From: Hofstenia miamia
Taxonomy: Eukaryota; Xenacoelomorpha; Acoela; Hofsteniidae
Direction of reading: 5' to 3'
Length of the DNA: 64,000 bases
NCBI GenBank assembly: GCA_900660155.1
Contig: CABFPE010000183.1
Span: 608,748 to 672,747 of the forward strand
The translations under genes were made by a program, and so were the position numbers. The notes below the pieces were generated by a model. It made no database searches and was not told where the DNA came from. It saw nothing but the letters and a program-made list of their open reading frames with translations. Positions 12,500 to 24,200 of this stretch are shown here, piece after piece (the first letter of the stretch is position 1; each line of letters starts with the position of its first letter).

Positions 12500-12989
12500 G
12501 TTCAGAGATATTCAAAGAAGATAATGAATTTGAAACTTTGTGGATTAAAATGGAGCATTCTTCAGTTTCTAATCTTCTATTTTTTAATGTTTCTTACCAT
12601 TATCCAAATTCCCCTAATGTAAATTAATTGATAAGATATCTTAGTAATTCTATACAAAGCATAGAGTCATCGTATCCCTATTCGAATGTCTTCGTTGGTG
12701 GTGATTTTAACAATTTAGATTTATCCGATTTTTTAGTCTCATATGACATTTCTCTAATGGATTCTCCCCCTACACGTTTAAATGCAAGACTGCATTTACT
12801 ACTTACAAATCGTCCTAGTGCTATCCATTCAATGATACGATTAAGCTTAACCTACAGACTGATCATCTTGCTCTTTAATTCATCCAAATTTTCACGTTTC
12901 TGCAGTTAGAGCAAAGCATACTTTTCGCGATATGTCTTTTAGATATAAAGGAAAGTTTAATTTTCTTATAGATCATTTAAGATTTGAAT
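12500..12989 (+). mobile_element. LINE remnant, endonuclease region
   Basis: Translation of 12520-12909 gives LWIKMEHSSVSNLLFFNVSY, then IRYLSNSIQSIESSYPYSNV and GGDFNNLDLSDFL. This matches the apurinic-like endonuclease of CR1/Jockey-type LINEs, whose AGDFN motif is recognisable as GGDFN. A stop lies upstream of the long frame, and the frame breaks again near 12909, after which RAKHTFRDMSFRYKGKFNFL continues. The element is then interrupted by the MITE at 12996. Confidence 0.75.
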
Positions 12990-12995
12990 ATATTC

Positions 12996-13634
12996 CCCAA
13001 TTGACATGCAACTTTCAAATCGACGTCGATTTGTATAATTATGAGTAGATTTGAAGTCGATGTTATCTTTCAAAAAGTGACGCATAAATCGACGTCGATA
13101 TGTAATTTATTCAAATTTTATTAATTTAAGACTTTTTCAAAATAATTTATTCATGAATAGTTGGACACCTTGAAATTGACTGTTAAACAAAAAAGTTACA
13201 TTTGAGCAAAAGATATTTTTCATGATTTAAGAAAGTACTATTTCAAAATTGTGCTTAATTTTAGATTTTTAAATTTTTGTTAAATTTGGCAGATTTTTAT
13301 GCTCATTGTTATCATTTATATACAAGACATTCATTTAAATATTTAACAAATGATTGTTTAAAATATGTTTGACAGTATCTGAAAGATAATGGTCTGCCCT
13401 TTATTGGGCTTGTTTTTGTTTAATCAGCAATGCTTGAACTGCTTAACAATATAAAATGTTATTTGCATATAAAAGTAATGCTAAAAAGTCATGTGACAAC
13501 ATAAAGTTGATTTATGCATTACATATTGACGTCGAATTATAAATTACATATCGACGTCGATTTATGCGTCACTTTTTGAAAGATAAATCGACGTTATACC
13601 TCGACGTTGAATCGACGTCAGATTGTCAATTGGG
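12996..13634. mobile_element. CGACGTCGAT-rich MITE, copy 2 (complete, 639 bp)
   Basis: It begins CCCAATTGAC and ends GTCAATTGGG, flanked by ATATTC at 12990-12995 and 13635-13640, a 6-bp target duplication. The inverted repeats extend imperfectly for roughly 100 bp and include TATCTTTCAAAAAGTGACGC and several CGACGTCGAT palindromes, which may be transposase-binding sites. There is no transposase in it. It sits inside the LINE spanning about 12500-14600. A 6-bp duplication is unusual, so the superfamily is not assigned. Confidence 0.85.
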
Positions 13635-13640
13635 ATATTC

Positions 13641-14600
13641 AATTCCGTAAAGCTAGAATTATTTCATGTAATTTGTTGATGATAAATCTGTCAAAATCAT
13701 ATTCAAAATGCTAAATATAGACGTCATTTCCCTGCGCCCCCTCACAAGTACGCCCTCTAAACAAACCCATTGGCTGAAGACTAAGAATTTTAATGTTTGA
13801 TTTTAATAAGATAACACTTAGACTCGCCCACTGACTATAGCCGTTTGTAATTATATTGCGGAATATTTGTTGGCTTAGCTGCGATGTTTCATGTCGATTA
13901 ATGGCTCTTGTCCTTAGAGAAACCTGGAGTTTAAATGAGAATTTTTTGGTGGATCTTAAGGCAACTTTTGAGTTGGCTTCCCATTTGTTCTTGAAATACA
14001 CGCTCCTAAGTATAGGCGTTAGTGCTTCCACATTAAATTGGTTGATTTCCTTTTTGTCAAACAGAATACAAAGTTTTCGATGGAACTTTCTCTGACTGGA
14101 GAATCCTTACCGCTGGCATTCCTCAAGGCACTAAACTAGGGCCATGGTTGTTTGTTTTATTCATAAATTACTTGTTGATTAATTTTGAAAACAGAATGAA
14201 GTATATAGATGATACAACGTTTTGGGAAGGGGCTCATACAAAATTTCAACAGTCGTGCAGAAGACATTTTGAAAGAAGTAATTAAATTAAGTTATAGACC
14301 CCCATGCAGTGGCTGTTATTACATGATCTATTAACCGATAATAGAAAAGCCATGTACAATCGTCGGTATCAAAGATCTGTAGATTTATATCCACAAAGTG
14401 ATCGTCTAGCTAAATCTTTTGTTTTTGCACAAACAATGAATTCCTTTGCCATTTTCTACAGTCATCATTGATAACTATAACTTTTCACATGCGTAGTGCA
14501 GACGTTTCTTTACCTCCTCAGTTTTTACTTTTACTAAGTTAGTGCTATTAACTATTGTGTGTCATTTTATATTGTTAATTTTGTTGTGCAAAAACATTTT
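13641..14600 (+). mobile_element. LINE remnant, reverse transcriptase and C-terminal region
   Basis: This continues the LINE after the MITE. Around 13980-14095 STLNWLISFLSNRIQSF is readable. At 14098-14220, after a frame change, comes RILTAGIPQGTKLGPWLFVL and then MKYIDDTT, the reverse-transcriptase GxPQGxxxGP and Y(V/I)DD motifs. At 14300-14450 LLTDNRKAMYNRRYQRSVDL resembles the C-terminal tail of such LINEs. Several frame changes and a stop make it dead. The 3' boundary is approximate. Confidence 0.75.
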
Positions 14601-16166
14601 GACTTTTGGTTACAGGATGTTTATAAATATAATGACCTACATACTTACTTACATTGATCTTCAAATATTTAGTCAATGAAACACCTGAGTAATTTATTGA
14701 CGGCCTCTATGACTCCACAGTGTTTTCAAAAAACATTGCTGTTATAGAAAAATATTACTTGCCATTATAAGTTTCATCCATTGCTAACTATCTGCATCAG
14801 AATTGGAATTAGGTTGGGTTTGAGTCGATTTTCGACATGGTCATTTTGCCGAGCCCTGCTGGGCCTAATGTTAAATTGGTATTTGAAATGCATCAAACAA
14901 TTCACTTGAAAACTTAAACTTTGGAAACAATAAAAAAGATTTTCTTTATGTTTAACCAGCCCTGCATTGTTGGCTGGTGTTGTACTTCTTAATTTTGTCT
15001 TCTACAAGCAAAAGGTGTTTCTGAAAACTCTCTCTCACTTTGTAAGTTGGCAGAGAATTTTAGTAATTGAATATATATAAGAACTGACATGTTCTCTAAA
15101 TGATAAAATGTGATTGTATCCAGAGATAACTCCTGATAATAATTAGTTGTGGCAATACAAATATTACGAAATTTGCTGTTCCGGTCAATGGTGTGCGCAC
15201 GGAGGGGGGGGGTGGCAGGGGGTATTGTGAAATGTCCACACTAATCAGTTTTTCAAAATCCATTTTTCTTGGCTAAATAAAAAAATTTAAAAGCTAGTGT
15301 ATTGAAATGCATTTTGTATTATCTATTTTTTCACTATTGTCCAAAATTATGTTCATTGGATTGGACACGAGTGCGATGTCCCGAAGTCAAGAAATCCTGC
15401 GTGAACCCCTGATGAGGGTAGAAATGGCTTATGAAATGTCACATGTTTATTAAATTAAGGTCAGCAATGCAATTTGAATTTCAACACGATTGATTTAGTA
15501 TTGTTGACGGACTAAAGTGACATCCACATATAGAAAGAAATAAATTATGCAAATTTTCCAATCAAATTCATAGTGTAGTGCTTATGGGCCTCAATGAGGC
15601 ACAAAAACTATCAGTGGCTTAAAGCAAAATAATTTGGACAGGTCCGGGCTCTTGAAATGAGCAGAACGGGCTTAAATCTAAGCTGTTTTTAGGCTAGGGC
15701 TAGTTTGGATTCAAAAATAGACCCAATTCCGCCTCTGATATGTATAATATTAGTAAGTAACTTGCACTCATCTAATGAATATCAGTGGTGATGAGTAAGT
15801 TAGAGTATTGTTTTTCTATATTCTGATTTGATTGATTTGTGAAAAAAATCCAATTATTTATTTTTTGGCCAGGATACCTCCAGGAATTTTTTAAGCAATT
15901 GGCAATATGGTTTTTCAGATGATAAAGCGTGGCTTACTCAGTAATGACTTATCATTTCAATGCTATCAGAGAATAATTCAATTTCCTTGTGCAGCAAAGA
16001 CAGCTGCTCTATCAATAGTTTTTTGTCATGAACAAACTCAGTCACTCAGACAATGTCAGTGAAAGCCTAATAGAGACGATAACTTACCTGTAGAGATGTT
16101 TAAAGCTAAATCTTCCAGTGAAGATGAGGTATCAGATAAAGATCATGTGCTACGAATGAAAGAATA
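14601..16166. other. Non-coding stretch
   Basis: No gene was recognised. A G-rich run at about 15200-15225 stands out from the AT-rich background and may be an end of an old hAT-type repeat, but no paired end with a target duplication was found. Confidence 0.4.
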
Positions 16167-16168
16167 TA

Positions 16169-16720
16169 CGAAGGTCATTAGAAAAGTTCTCTGTATTCCA
16201 TTCTAGAGACTAAAATATAAGAAATAAGATATCCAGCGAAATATATATTTTGGAATGACACATGCGCTAATCAAAATATTCGCCATTACTTTCAATGCAC
16301 TTATTCCAACGTCTCACCAGGCAATTGATTCCATCCTCGGACCCATGCCTGTCCAGAGCGACACATTCTCGGTGAAACTCGCAGTTTATCTCCTCAAAAG
16401 TCTTGAACCGTTTACCGCAGAGATTGACTTTCACACGAGGAAACCAAAAAAAGTCACAGGGTGACAAGTCCGGTGAATAAGGTGGGTGTTCAAGGCCTTC
16501 CCAACCGTATTCCTCTGTCAGAAGTTGAACAACATCACGTTTGGTGTGGGGAGCTGCATTGTCATGCAGAATGATGGGTCCATCTCGCAGAAGATTTGGT
16601 CGCTTTCGTCGAATTTCCGGACGCAGATGGTTTCTGATAAAAGAGGCGTTGTAATCGCCATTTACAGTAACACCAGGAGGTACTGCATGATCAACCATGC
16701 TATTTTTAGTATCACTGCTA
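16169..16720 (-). mobile_element. Mariner transposon remnant (5' truncated)
   Basis: A 143-residue minus-strand frame (16267-16698) starts MVDHAVPPGVTVNGDYNASF and contains HDNAAPH and YSPDLSPCDFF, the second and third acidic catalytic residues of a mariner DDE transposase. It ends RRWNKCIESNGEYFD, the usual mariner C-terminus. 35 residues separate the two aspartates, one more than the classical 34. The 3' end, TACGAAGGTCATTAGAAAAG from 16167, resembles a mariner TIR with a TA target. The N-terminal half, including the DNA-binding domain and first Asp, is missing, so it cannot be active. Confidence 0.88.
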
Positions 16721-16839
16721 AATCAATTCTTGGCAGCGCGCACGAAGCAACAAGTTTTTAAATATCTCGTGCAACTATGAGTGAGGAATAGTTCTAGAGG
16801 CTTACGAATGGCTGATGGAGGTGATAAGCTAACATATGT

Positions 16840-17040
16840 GCGATATGTCAGTGAATCTGATGTTAGCACGGCTGGGCCATACTTTACTTTTGATGAACAA
16901 TTGGTAGAATACCATGGACGACTTGCCTTTTGACTGCACATCAAAATCGAACCTGGAAGAATTGAAATCAAAGTTACTTGTGTCGATGGCGCCAGCAACT
17001 TTTCTATTTGGCAGGGATAGTCTACATTGGAGATCAAACA
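16840..17040 (+). mobile_element. piggyBac transposase fragment
   Basis: The + frame at about 16860-17030 reads PYFTFDEQLVEYHGRLAF, a stop, then IEPGRIEIKVTCVDGASNFS. This matches the first catalytic region of piggyBac transposases (T-x-DEQL-x-x-x-x-GR...F, then GIK...CDxxTGY). The D of DEQ is the first of the DDD triad. At least two in-frame stops are present and no TTAA-bounded ends were found. It lies beside the mariner remnant, which may have been inserted into or next to it. Confidence 0.75.
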
Positions 17041-17452
17041 ATTGACTGACTATGCAAAAAACAAAAAGTACGTTTTCTGAAGATATAGTTATTCTTTTTC
17101 ATGAACGCGATCTAAGGTTGCTTTAAGGCCCACTTACAAAATTTTTTTTCCATTATAAATTCCCCGCAGGTAAAGAAAAACGTATCCTTTAAACCGCAAA
17201 TTTGCTTGAGATAATTGCTAGCAAGTGAAGGCTTATGTCCTCCGAGTATGTTGGTAAACATTGTGTGTAAGAAAATAAGTCATACAGGGAAACCTAACAT
17301 GTAAACACAAATTCAGAATCCCTTATGGTTTTTTGTATTTTAGTAAGAAGTATGATTAGAGGAAAGTTACTTAAAGTTAAAATTAACAAATGGTGTTGCT
17401 CTCTGTAACTAACAGTTGGAACCAGTCAGGATTTTGCCTACCGGTAACCGGC
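17041..17452. other. Non-coding stretch
   Basis: No gene or repeat boundary was recognised here. Confidence 0.4.
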
Positions 17453-17460
17453 TTACAGAC

Positions 17461-17600
17461 CAAGCCTGTAGCCAGACCAAATCCCCAGAGGGGCACACCT
17501 ATGACGTAATGATATATTTTTTTGGCACTACTGCTTACATTTTTCTCAGGGGGGGCACAGATTTTCCCAGGGGGCCGTGCCCCCCGTGGCTACAGCCTTG
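17461..17600. mobile_element. hAT-type MITE (140 bp)
   Basis: Ends are CAAGCCTGTAGCCAG and CGTGGCTACAGCCTTG, inverted repeats of about 15 bp with one or two mismatches. The flanks carry a perfect 8-bp target duplication TTACAGAC (17453-17460 and 17601-17608), diagnostic of hAT-like insertion. The interior is G/C-run rich, unlike the surroundings, and has no coding sequence. Confidence 0.9.
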
Positions 17601-17608
17601 TTACAGAC

Positions 17609-18418
17609 TGAATTGATTAACAGCTGCGACTGGCCGGTTAACCAGTGTATTTTTTTGAAAACCGATCGCGGACCGGTAGGTTTATGTTCTGATATTTCAT
17701 CAATTTCTAATTTTGAAAATTGTTTTCATAACAATATCATACAAAGGAGCATGTGATTGGAAAGAGGTATCAACTTCTTCTATATTGATTACCCGTTTTA
17801 ATGAAAGACAGATGATCTGAAATGGGCTTAGTTCATATTGGCAAAACCCAGATGATTCCTTTGCATATTCGTACAAGAGATGTTGCTTTCATAATGATAT
17901 GTTGCTATATAACGGTAATCAAAAAGTGTTCTCGGTTAAAAGTGACATGCATTTTTGAAACGGCATTATCTTTTTCTCCGTTTTATTTACAACACTTGCA
18001 AGCACCTTATTGAATAACTAGTCAGACAACCCAACTTGCATCTAAAGAAAGTGCATAATGCCAAGAAAAATCGACTACAAATTTCATAATATATAATGGA
18101 ATTATGTGTTCGAAATGAATATCGTTACTTTTTATTATTTATCGATTTGAAAATTTATATTTTTCGGCAAAAATTATGAAATTAGATATTGGAATTATTA
18201 GTAATTTATACCCATATATACATACATATTAAATTGTATATGGCAAATAATAATTCTATTACAATCGAGGTTTGTGATATTTGTTGAGCAGTATTCTGTA
18301 ATTGATCATGTTTTATTACTTCACAGCCAATTATTACGTCGAAAATCATTTCTCAGTTTTCAATTGAAATGAACACAAACAAGTACTAGTTACGCTTATA
18401 CACGATTTGTTTGACTAT
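17609..18418. other. Non-coding stretch upstream of the SLC18B1-like gene
   Basis: This AT-rich sequence should contain the promoter and 5' UTR of the transporter gene that starts at 18419. No TATA box or initiator can be chosen reliably in such AT-rich DNA. Confidence 0.4.
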
Positions 18419-18526
18419 ATGGACTTGAATGCCATCAGATTCTGGTACACAGTTGTTACATTTTTAATTCTATTTATGTGTGATGGCTTAAAGCACACTA
18501 TTCATGCGCCCTTTTTTCCAGTTCAG
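18419..18526 (+). CDS. SLC18B1-like transporter, exon 1
   Basis: This exon encodes MDLNAIRFWYTVVTFLILFM and then CDGLKHTIHAPFFPVQ, the N-terminus and first membrane segment. It ends at a GTACCT donor in phase 0, which fits the next exon. It is only 36 codons, so it is missed by simple ORF length cut-offs. Confidence 0.75.
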
Positions 18527-18699
18527 GTACCTTTTATCGTTATATGTTATGCTCATCTTTTGGGAATTTGTTAGGTTAGACGTTTTATACGAGGGATAAT
18601 TCAGAAATTTCTCTATCAATGCAACAAAAATATAGAATTTAATTCAAATAAAGCTTCAATCTTAGTATATTTCTAATTGAGAATGAGGTCCAGAGGCCA

Positions 18700-18733
<34 letters not shown>

Positions 18734-21195
18734 AATCACCATATTGATTTTCTTAACTCTATCAAAACGCATTTTTTGATTTTTGTTTTTTATACTAGTG
18801 TTTATGTGATTAAATGATTAAATTATTCCAAAAATATTTTAAAAATATTTTCGCTTTGCAATACTAAGAATCAGATTTAGTGCTTTGTAAACCAAAAGAA
18901 AATTTATGAGCTATAATATAAAGCATTAAACATTAAAAATTTGCAATGAGTAGTTATATCTGTTGAATGTAAGATTTTGACGTCAACTTGTGCATATTTA
19001 AAAAAATGTGTAATCCAAAAAACAATGGGCATTCCTTAGATCAGTTAGTTAGATATGATTACATAAAAACTATTTTAACACAATACATAATTGTACAAAA
19101 CTTTTTCAACGTATTTCAGAAAAATCGACATGCATCAATACATGCTAATGCATCTCGATTAGTGATTAAAATTAAGATGATAGTTTGAATACATGTATTA
19201 CTCATCGATTATTTAGTGATTATCTATTTTGTTGAATCAAGCATTTGTTTGTTCGTAATTAACAGTAACATTACATTTGACAAAACAATTTCCCTGCTAA
19301 AAAGTAACAGCTAAAATATAACATAACTATTGTGAAGCTAGAAAGCTAATAAAAAAAATATAATAATAATAAAAATAAACTTTTGTGTAAATACGTGTGT
19401 AGTTGTTCAATATTTGAGGTATGTTGTCGGCTAGAATACATTGTTTTATTAGAAGTTTCAATGAACTAACCAGTAATTATTATATAATGGCATAGGCTTT
19501 TTCTAATTATTTTTGAAAAATAATATTAACAACACATAAATAACAATGATTTTTGGATAAATCAATTCCTGTATTTATAGAAGCCTTTTGGTGTTTAGCC
19601 AGGTCAGAACAGAATGGCGAGATTTCAAATAACGGATATCCTATTTCGTGATAATGATAATTGCAACAAAACCATTAAAGATACTAAATAGATAGGAAAC
19701 TTAATAAATTGTTATTGCGATACCATAGCCTGTTAAAACAATAGAAGCCTTTTAAAGCTTTAAATATAAAATCTCTTTTCTAAACAAAAGATTCGCTGTT
19801 TGACAGATACAGGCAGAAGTAATTTTAGAATTTTTGACAGAAAAAATAGCCTGCGCACTTACCGCCGTATCTAGAAATTGCAACACTGTGTTTAAGTTCA
19901 GTAATTACTTGACACAGCCTAAACTGGCATTAACTGATCTGCAGACGATTCCATGTTTGCAATATACATTGATTTTGTCATAAATATTTCCGATTTTTAA
20001 CACTAAGCAGCCCTGAAATTTTTTACAATTTGTGATGGTTTCTCTAAGAAATCTTAAAAAGCATCGATTTCTGCGTACGGCGAGCTTGTAAATGAATTGG
20101 GCGGTCTAGTTAAAGAAAGCAAAATATGTTGGTCTAGTTATTGCTGTCACACAACTTATATCGCTTTATTATCTAAACACTAGGCATGGAAAAGATTTGA
20201 GAGTTTTTGGAAAAATCGAACCTTTCCATTGGAAAAAAGTTAATATTTTCATGAATCATGTTTATCGCAAACTTTCATAGTCGCAAAAAGGCACACGAAC
20301 CCATAGATGTGTGGAAATTCTAGGATTCCCAAATTTACTAATGGGCTTTGGTTTGTAACTTTTAAGTTATAATGGGGAGTCTAAGGTTAAATATTTACAT
20401 TGATTGTTTCTCGATTACTTCTTGTTTTTCTAGTGCTTTATTCCTGCCTCTAGTAACATATTGATTGATTTTTGATAAGTATATAGCCTGCAGGTGCGGG
20501 CCAAGCTAAGCAAAAAAAAATAATGCTCCTTTTATACCCTTCCCACCCAATTTTTTGCACATTAATATATATTTATCTTAATCACTTTTGTTGCAAATAT
20601 TCATATGTTGTTTACTGCTTACCGCGAGACATAATTTTTCTTAAAAATTAGTGGCAAGTTTGTAGAAACGATCCGCTCACCACGTTAATAAATACTCCCA
20701 GTTAGTGGATTCTATGCCTGCTCCAACTATTTACTGAAACCCACAGTGGTTCAGTCATGGACGTCCATGGTTGTGCGGAAGCTTCTTTTTTGGTAGCTGA
20801 CAACATTGTCATTTTGGAACTAATCACTAATTGTATAAACGGTTAAAAATATCATTGAATGAATTGTGGATCGTCTGTTTTGAGGTTTTTCAAACAGAGA
20901 TGGGCATGATCTAAAAATTTAGGCCTAATTGCTGAATGGTTGAACCTTTGAGTCATTAGAACTGATTCATCTCATGATTATTACCACCGAAAATTTTCTG
21001 TTTACCAATGACAACTAGATTATATTATCTAGTTCTTCTTGAGTTTACTAGATCATGCTTTGGTAAGTTAAGCACATATAATAATATCTATAAAAGTGAA
21101 ATTCAAAATTATAAAATTTATTCTGATTAATCAATATAATAATTATAGACCTAACCCAAACCCTTTCCCCAACCTTAGCATTAACCAGAGACTAC

Positions 21196-21241
<46 letters not shown>

Positions 21242-24200
21242 CAGTATATATTGCAGCTAGTGAATTGTTTATTGCTGCCAATCTAAAATATTAAAGATTT
21301 ATGTCAAACAAAGTCAAATTATCCCTTGAAAGATAGTTGGTTCATGGTATAAAATTAGTGCAAATCTCATGAAAATTTGGCTTAATTTCAGCAATTAATT
21401 GCTGTGCATTGCAAAATACTATTCACAAAAGCCAGTCGAATTCGCACCCAATTTACTAAATATACTTGATATTTTAAGAGACCAACTGTTCGGGTAGTAA
21501 AACTGATATTTAGCAACCCTAATTCTAAATNACCCAAACCATACTCCAAACGATATGTAGAAGGGATATGCAAATTTATAATTAATATTAGTAAGTTTCA
21601 ATTCAAAATGAATATGTTTTCATTGAGTTGGCTCTATCATGATGACGAATATAGTATAATGTTAGGTTTATGGTTTGTGGTAAGATTAGGGTTAGAGTAC
21701 AATTTAGCTTAAAGTTAGTTTTGTGGTTAGGGTTGTGTCTTGTGTTGGGGTTAGGGTTAGAGATACAGTTAGAGCTAGGTTTGGAGTTAGGATTATGGTT
21801 TGGGATATGGTTTGGGTTAGGGTTAAGGTTATAATTATTATGTTGATAAATTAGCTTATTTTTGCAAAGAATTGAGTAGGGGGTTGGGCTGGGAGATAAC
21901 ACAAGTACCAATTTTTTTAAATAGCAAATATTTTTTAGGCTTCGTTCCGGTTTTTTTAATTAATCTTCCTTGCTCGTATCTGCTTTTACCATATATCAGG
22001 CTAAATGCAATTTAAAATCTTCCGCTTGACCGCGTTTCCAAACATAAATCCTTGAAATGTTGTCGGTTTGTGTCTCTTTATACTAATTACAATCGAGTTT
22101 GTTGTGTTGCGTCGCATTGCGACATATTGCTGCATGTGTTAATTGCTTCAATCACAGTGTTGCAGTTTAATTTACACAAACATGGCAAGTTGTCCAAAAA
22201 GTAGTATAAGAAAACTATCGAAGCAGTTTATCGACTGAAAATTGAAAACTTGAAAACTCGTTTGATCATGTTTGGATACGATGATAAAATTTCATTCGAA
22301 ATTGTTCGATGCGATTTTAGAATTTCACTGATTATTGTTTGTTATATTTTCCTTTAGTGCTGGTTAGCTTAATAGTTCTGAAGTATTCAACAAATTCTGA
22401 TTTTATTGCACCATTTTTGTCTCTCCCGCGAAGCTACGGTTGTCGCCTCCTGGGCTAAGAACTTTGTGCGCAGACAATCTTTTGACTTCTTCAGTCTCAA
22501 TTTGTAAATATTTAAATAATAAGTTAAATTAAATGAAAATAGTTTTACTGGTGAAAAATAGTAAAATTAATTTTACTGGTAACAGGCACGTAGCTGGATC
22601 GGAAATTTTGGGGTCAAACTACATTTCGAGGGTACATACTAAAAAGATATTAATTAATACAATTTATGTTATGAAGAATCACTTGTGTAATAATCACAGG
22701 TAGTACATGTTAGATCGCATTCTACACTATCGCTACACGTAACCAGTATATTGATCGCTTAATAAATTTTCGCTTATCGTCGCTTTCGCTTTTCCAACTT
22801 GCACTTATCATCTGGAGACATGACAATGCTAGTCCTTGTGTCTCCAATATCACAGTCCAATTTTTTCGCGACATAAAAAACGTTCTTTTGAAATATGCGC
22901 TTTATTCCCGGTGTCGAAATAGCGTTGTGACTACTGGTTCAACAAGTTTTTGAAATTTAAATTGAAACTGCAACCGTTTGAACCAAAGAAGCTCTGTTTT
23001 CGCTGCGCGAAAGGCATTATTTCTGTGAAATATATTTTTTCAAATATTCGAACTGTTTTATATATAGACATCTTAATATGTATACATGCATTTATGTAGT
23101 TTATATAAAAGAGCTCTAATAGTATAAATAGTATAATTTTGCATCGATTTTGAATTTGTCTGTAATTCATTTATTGGATTAATATTTGAAAACAATATAG
23201 TAGACCATGGGCCATTTTGTATATTCTATTGTTTAGACAAAGCATTTTCATGGGTCGAATGAAGTTTTTATTGGTGTGTGCATGTCTGTCACTGATGTTG
23301 GTGATATTCTCATGAGTCTATTGCTTCTAAAGTATTATAGAAAAAGTGGCCTACACAAAAACGTGGTTATCTTTTTCAACGTGATCTCTGGTGCTTCTTT
23401 AATAGGGTTTGGACTAAGCGATGGAATTAGTACCGTTTGGCTCTATGAATTATCTCAAGTATTCTTTAGATTTGTTATAGGAATTGCTTTTGGAATCGAG
23501 TTTTGCCTCGGAATAGTTGTGTTAGTCTCATTTTCCGAATCATCAACAACAAAGTCAATGCTGTTTTCTTCGGTGTTCGTTGCATTTTACCTAGGAGTGT
23601 CTGTTGCTCCATCCTTAGGAAATATCTTGTTTAAAATGTTTGGATATCAATGGATTTTTGTCATAGTCGGAGGTCAGTAATATTTTCTTTTGAACATTTC
23701 TATGTTATTAATTAATGGAAGTTGTTTACTGTTGCGCCATCTGTTAATATCTTAGTGGACTAAAATTTGGTTTGCCTTTCCTTAACCCTTTCGGTCCTAA
23801 TGGGACATATATGTCCCAAGCAGTGTATTGACTAGTATTACCGATACACGATATTATACACGAAAAATTGAGTACCTGTACACGATACACGAATACACGA
23901 TTGAAGCAAAATCAATATACGAAATTCGTGTATTTTGAATCGTGTATCGTGTATTTTAAATTTTTAAATCGTGCTGAAATAGCGGCGTCGGCATTTCACA
24001 CGTTTATTTGTTGCATCATCTCACGTATTAATCATTACATGATTTAACTACAGCACTGTTCGCCATCGCATCGCCACCTACCGGCTTTCATCAGCGAGCT
24101 GAAATCAGACATTTGCGTTACTAAACGGCGACCGTCGTTGACGTTAGATTGTTGGACATCGTCGAACAATACTGCTTATATTTTTTCAATACACGAAATA

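Larger units (their letters stand above)
18527..23236 (+). other. SLC18B1-like intron 1 (4.7 kb)
   Basis: This intron holds (AT)n tracts at about 18702-18730 and 21199-21236, telomere-like degenerate repeats at 21150-21190 and 21655-21840, and a single-N joint at 21531. No transposon with both ends could be defined. Short frames inside show no domain. Confidence 0.55.

Noticed and set aside
15180-15420. Possible hAT MITE with a G-rich run and CAGGGGTTCACGCA-like end
   Set aside because: The putative ends match poorly and no 8-bp duplication was found.
21603-21911. 102-codon minus-strand frame rich in Asn and Pro
   Set aside because: It is the complementary reading of degenerate TTAGGG-type repeats, not a gene.
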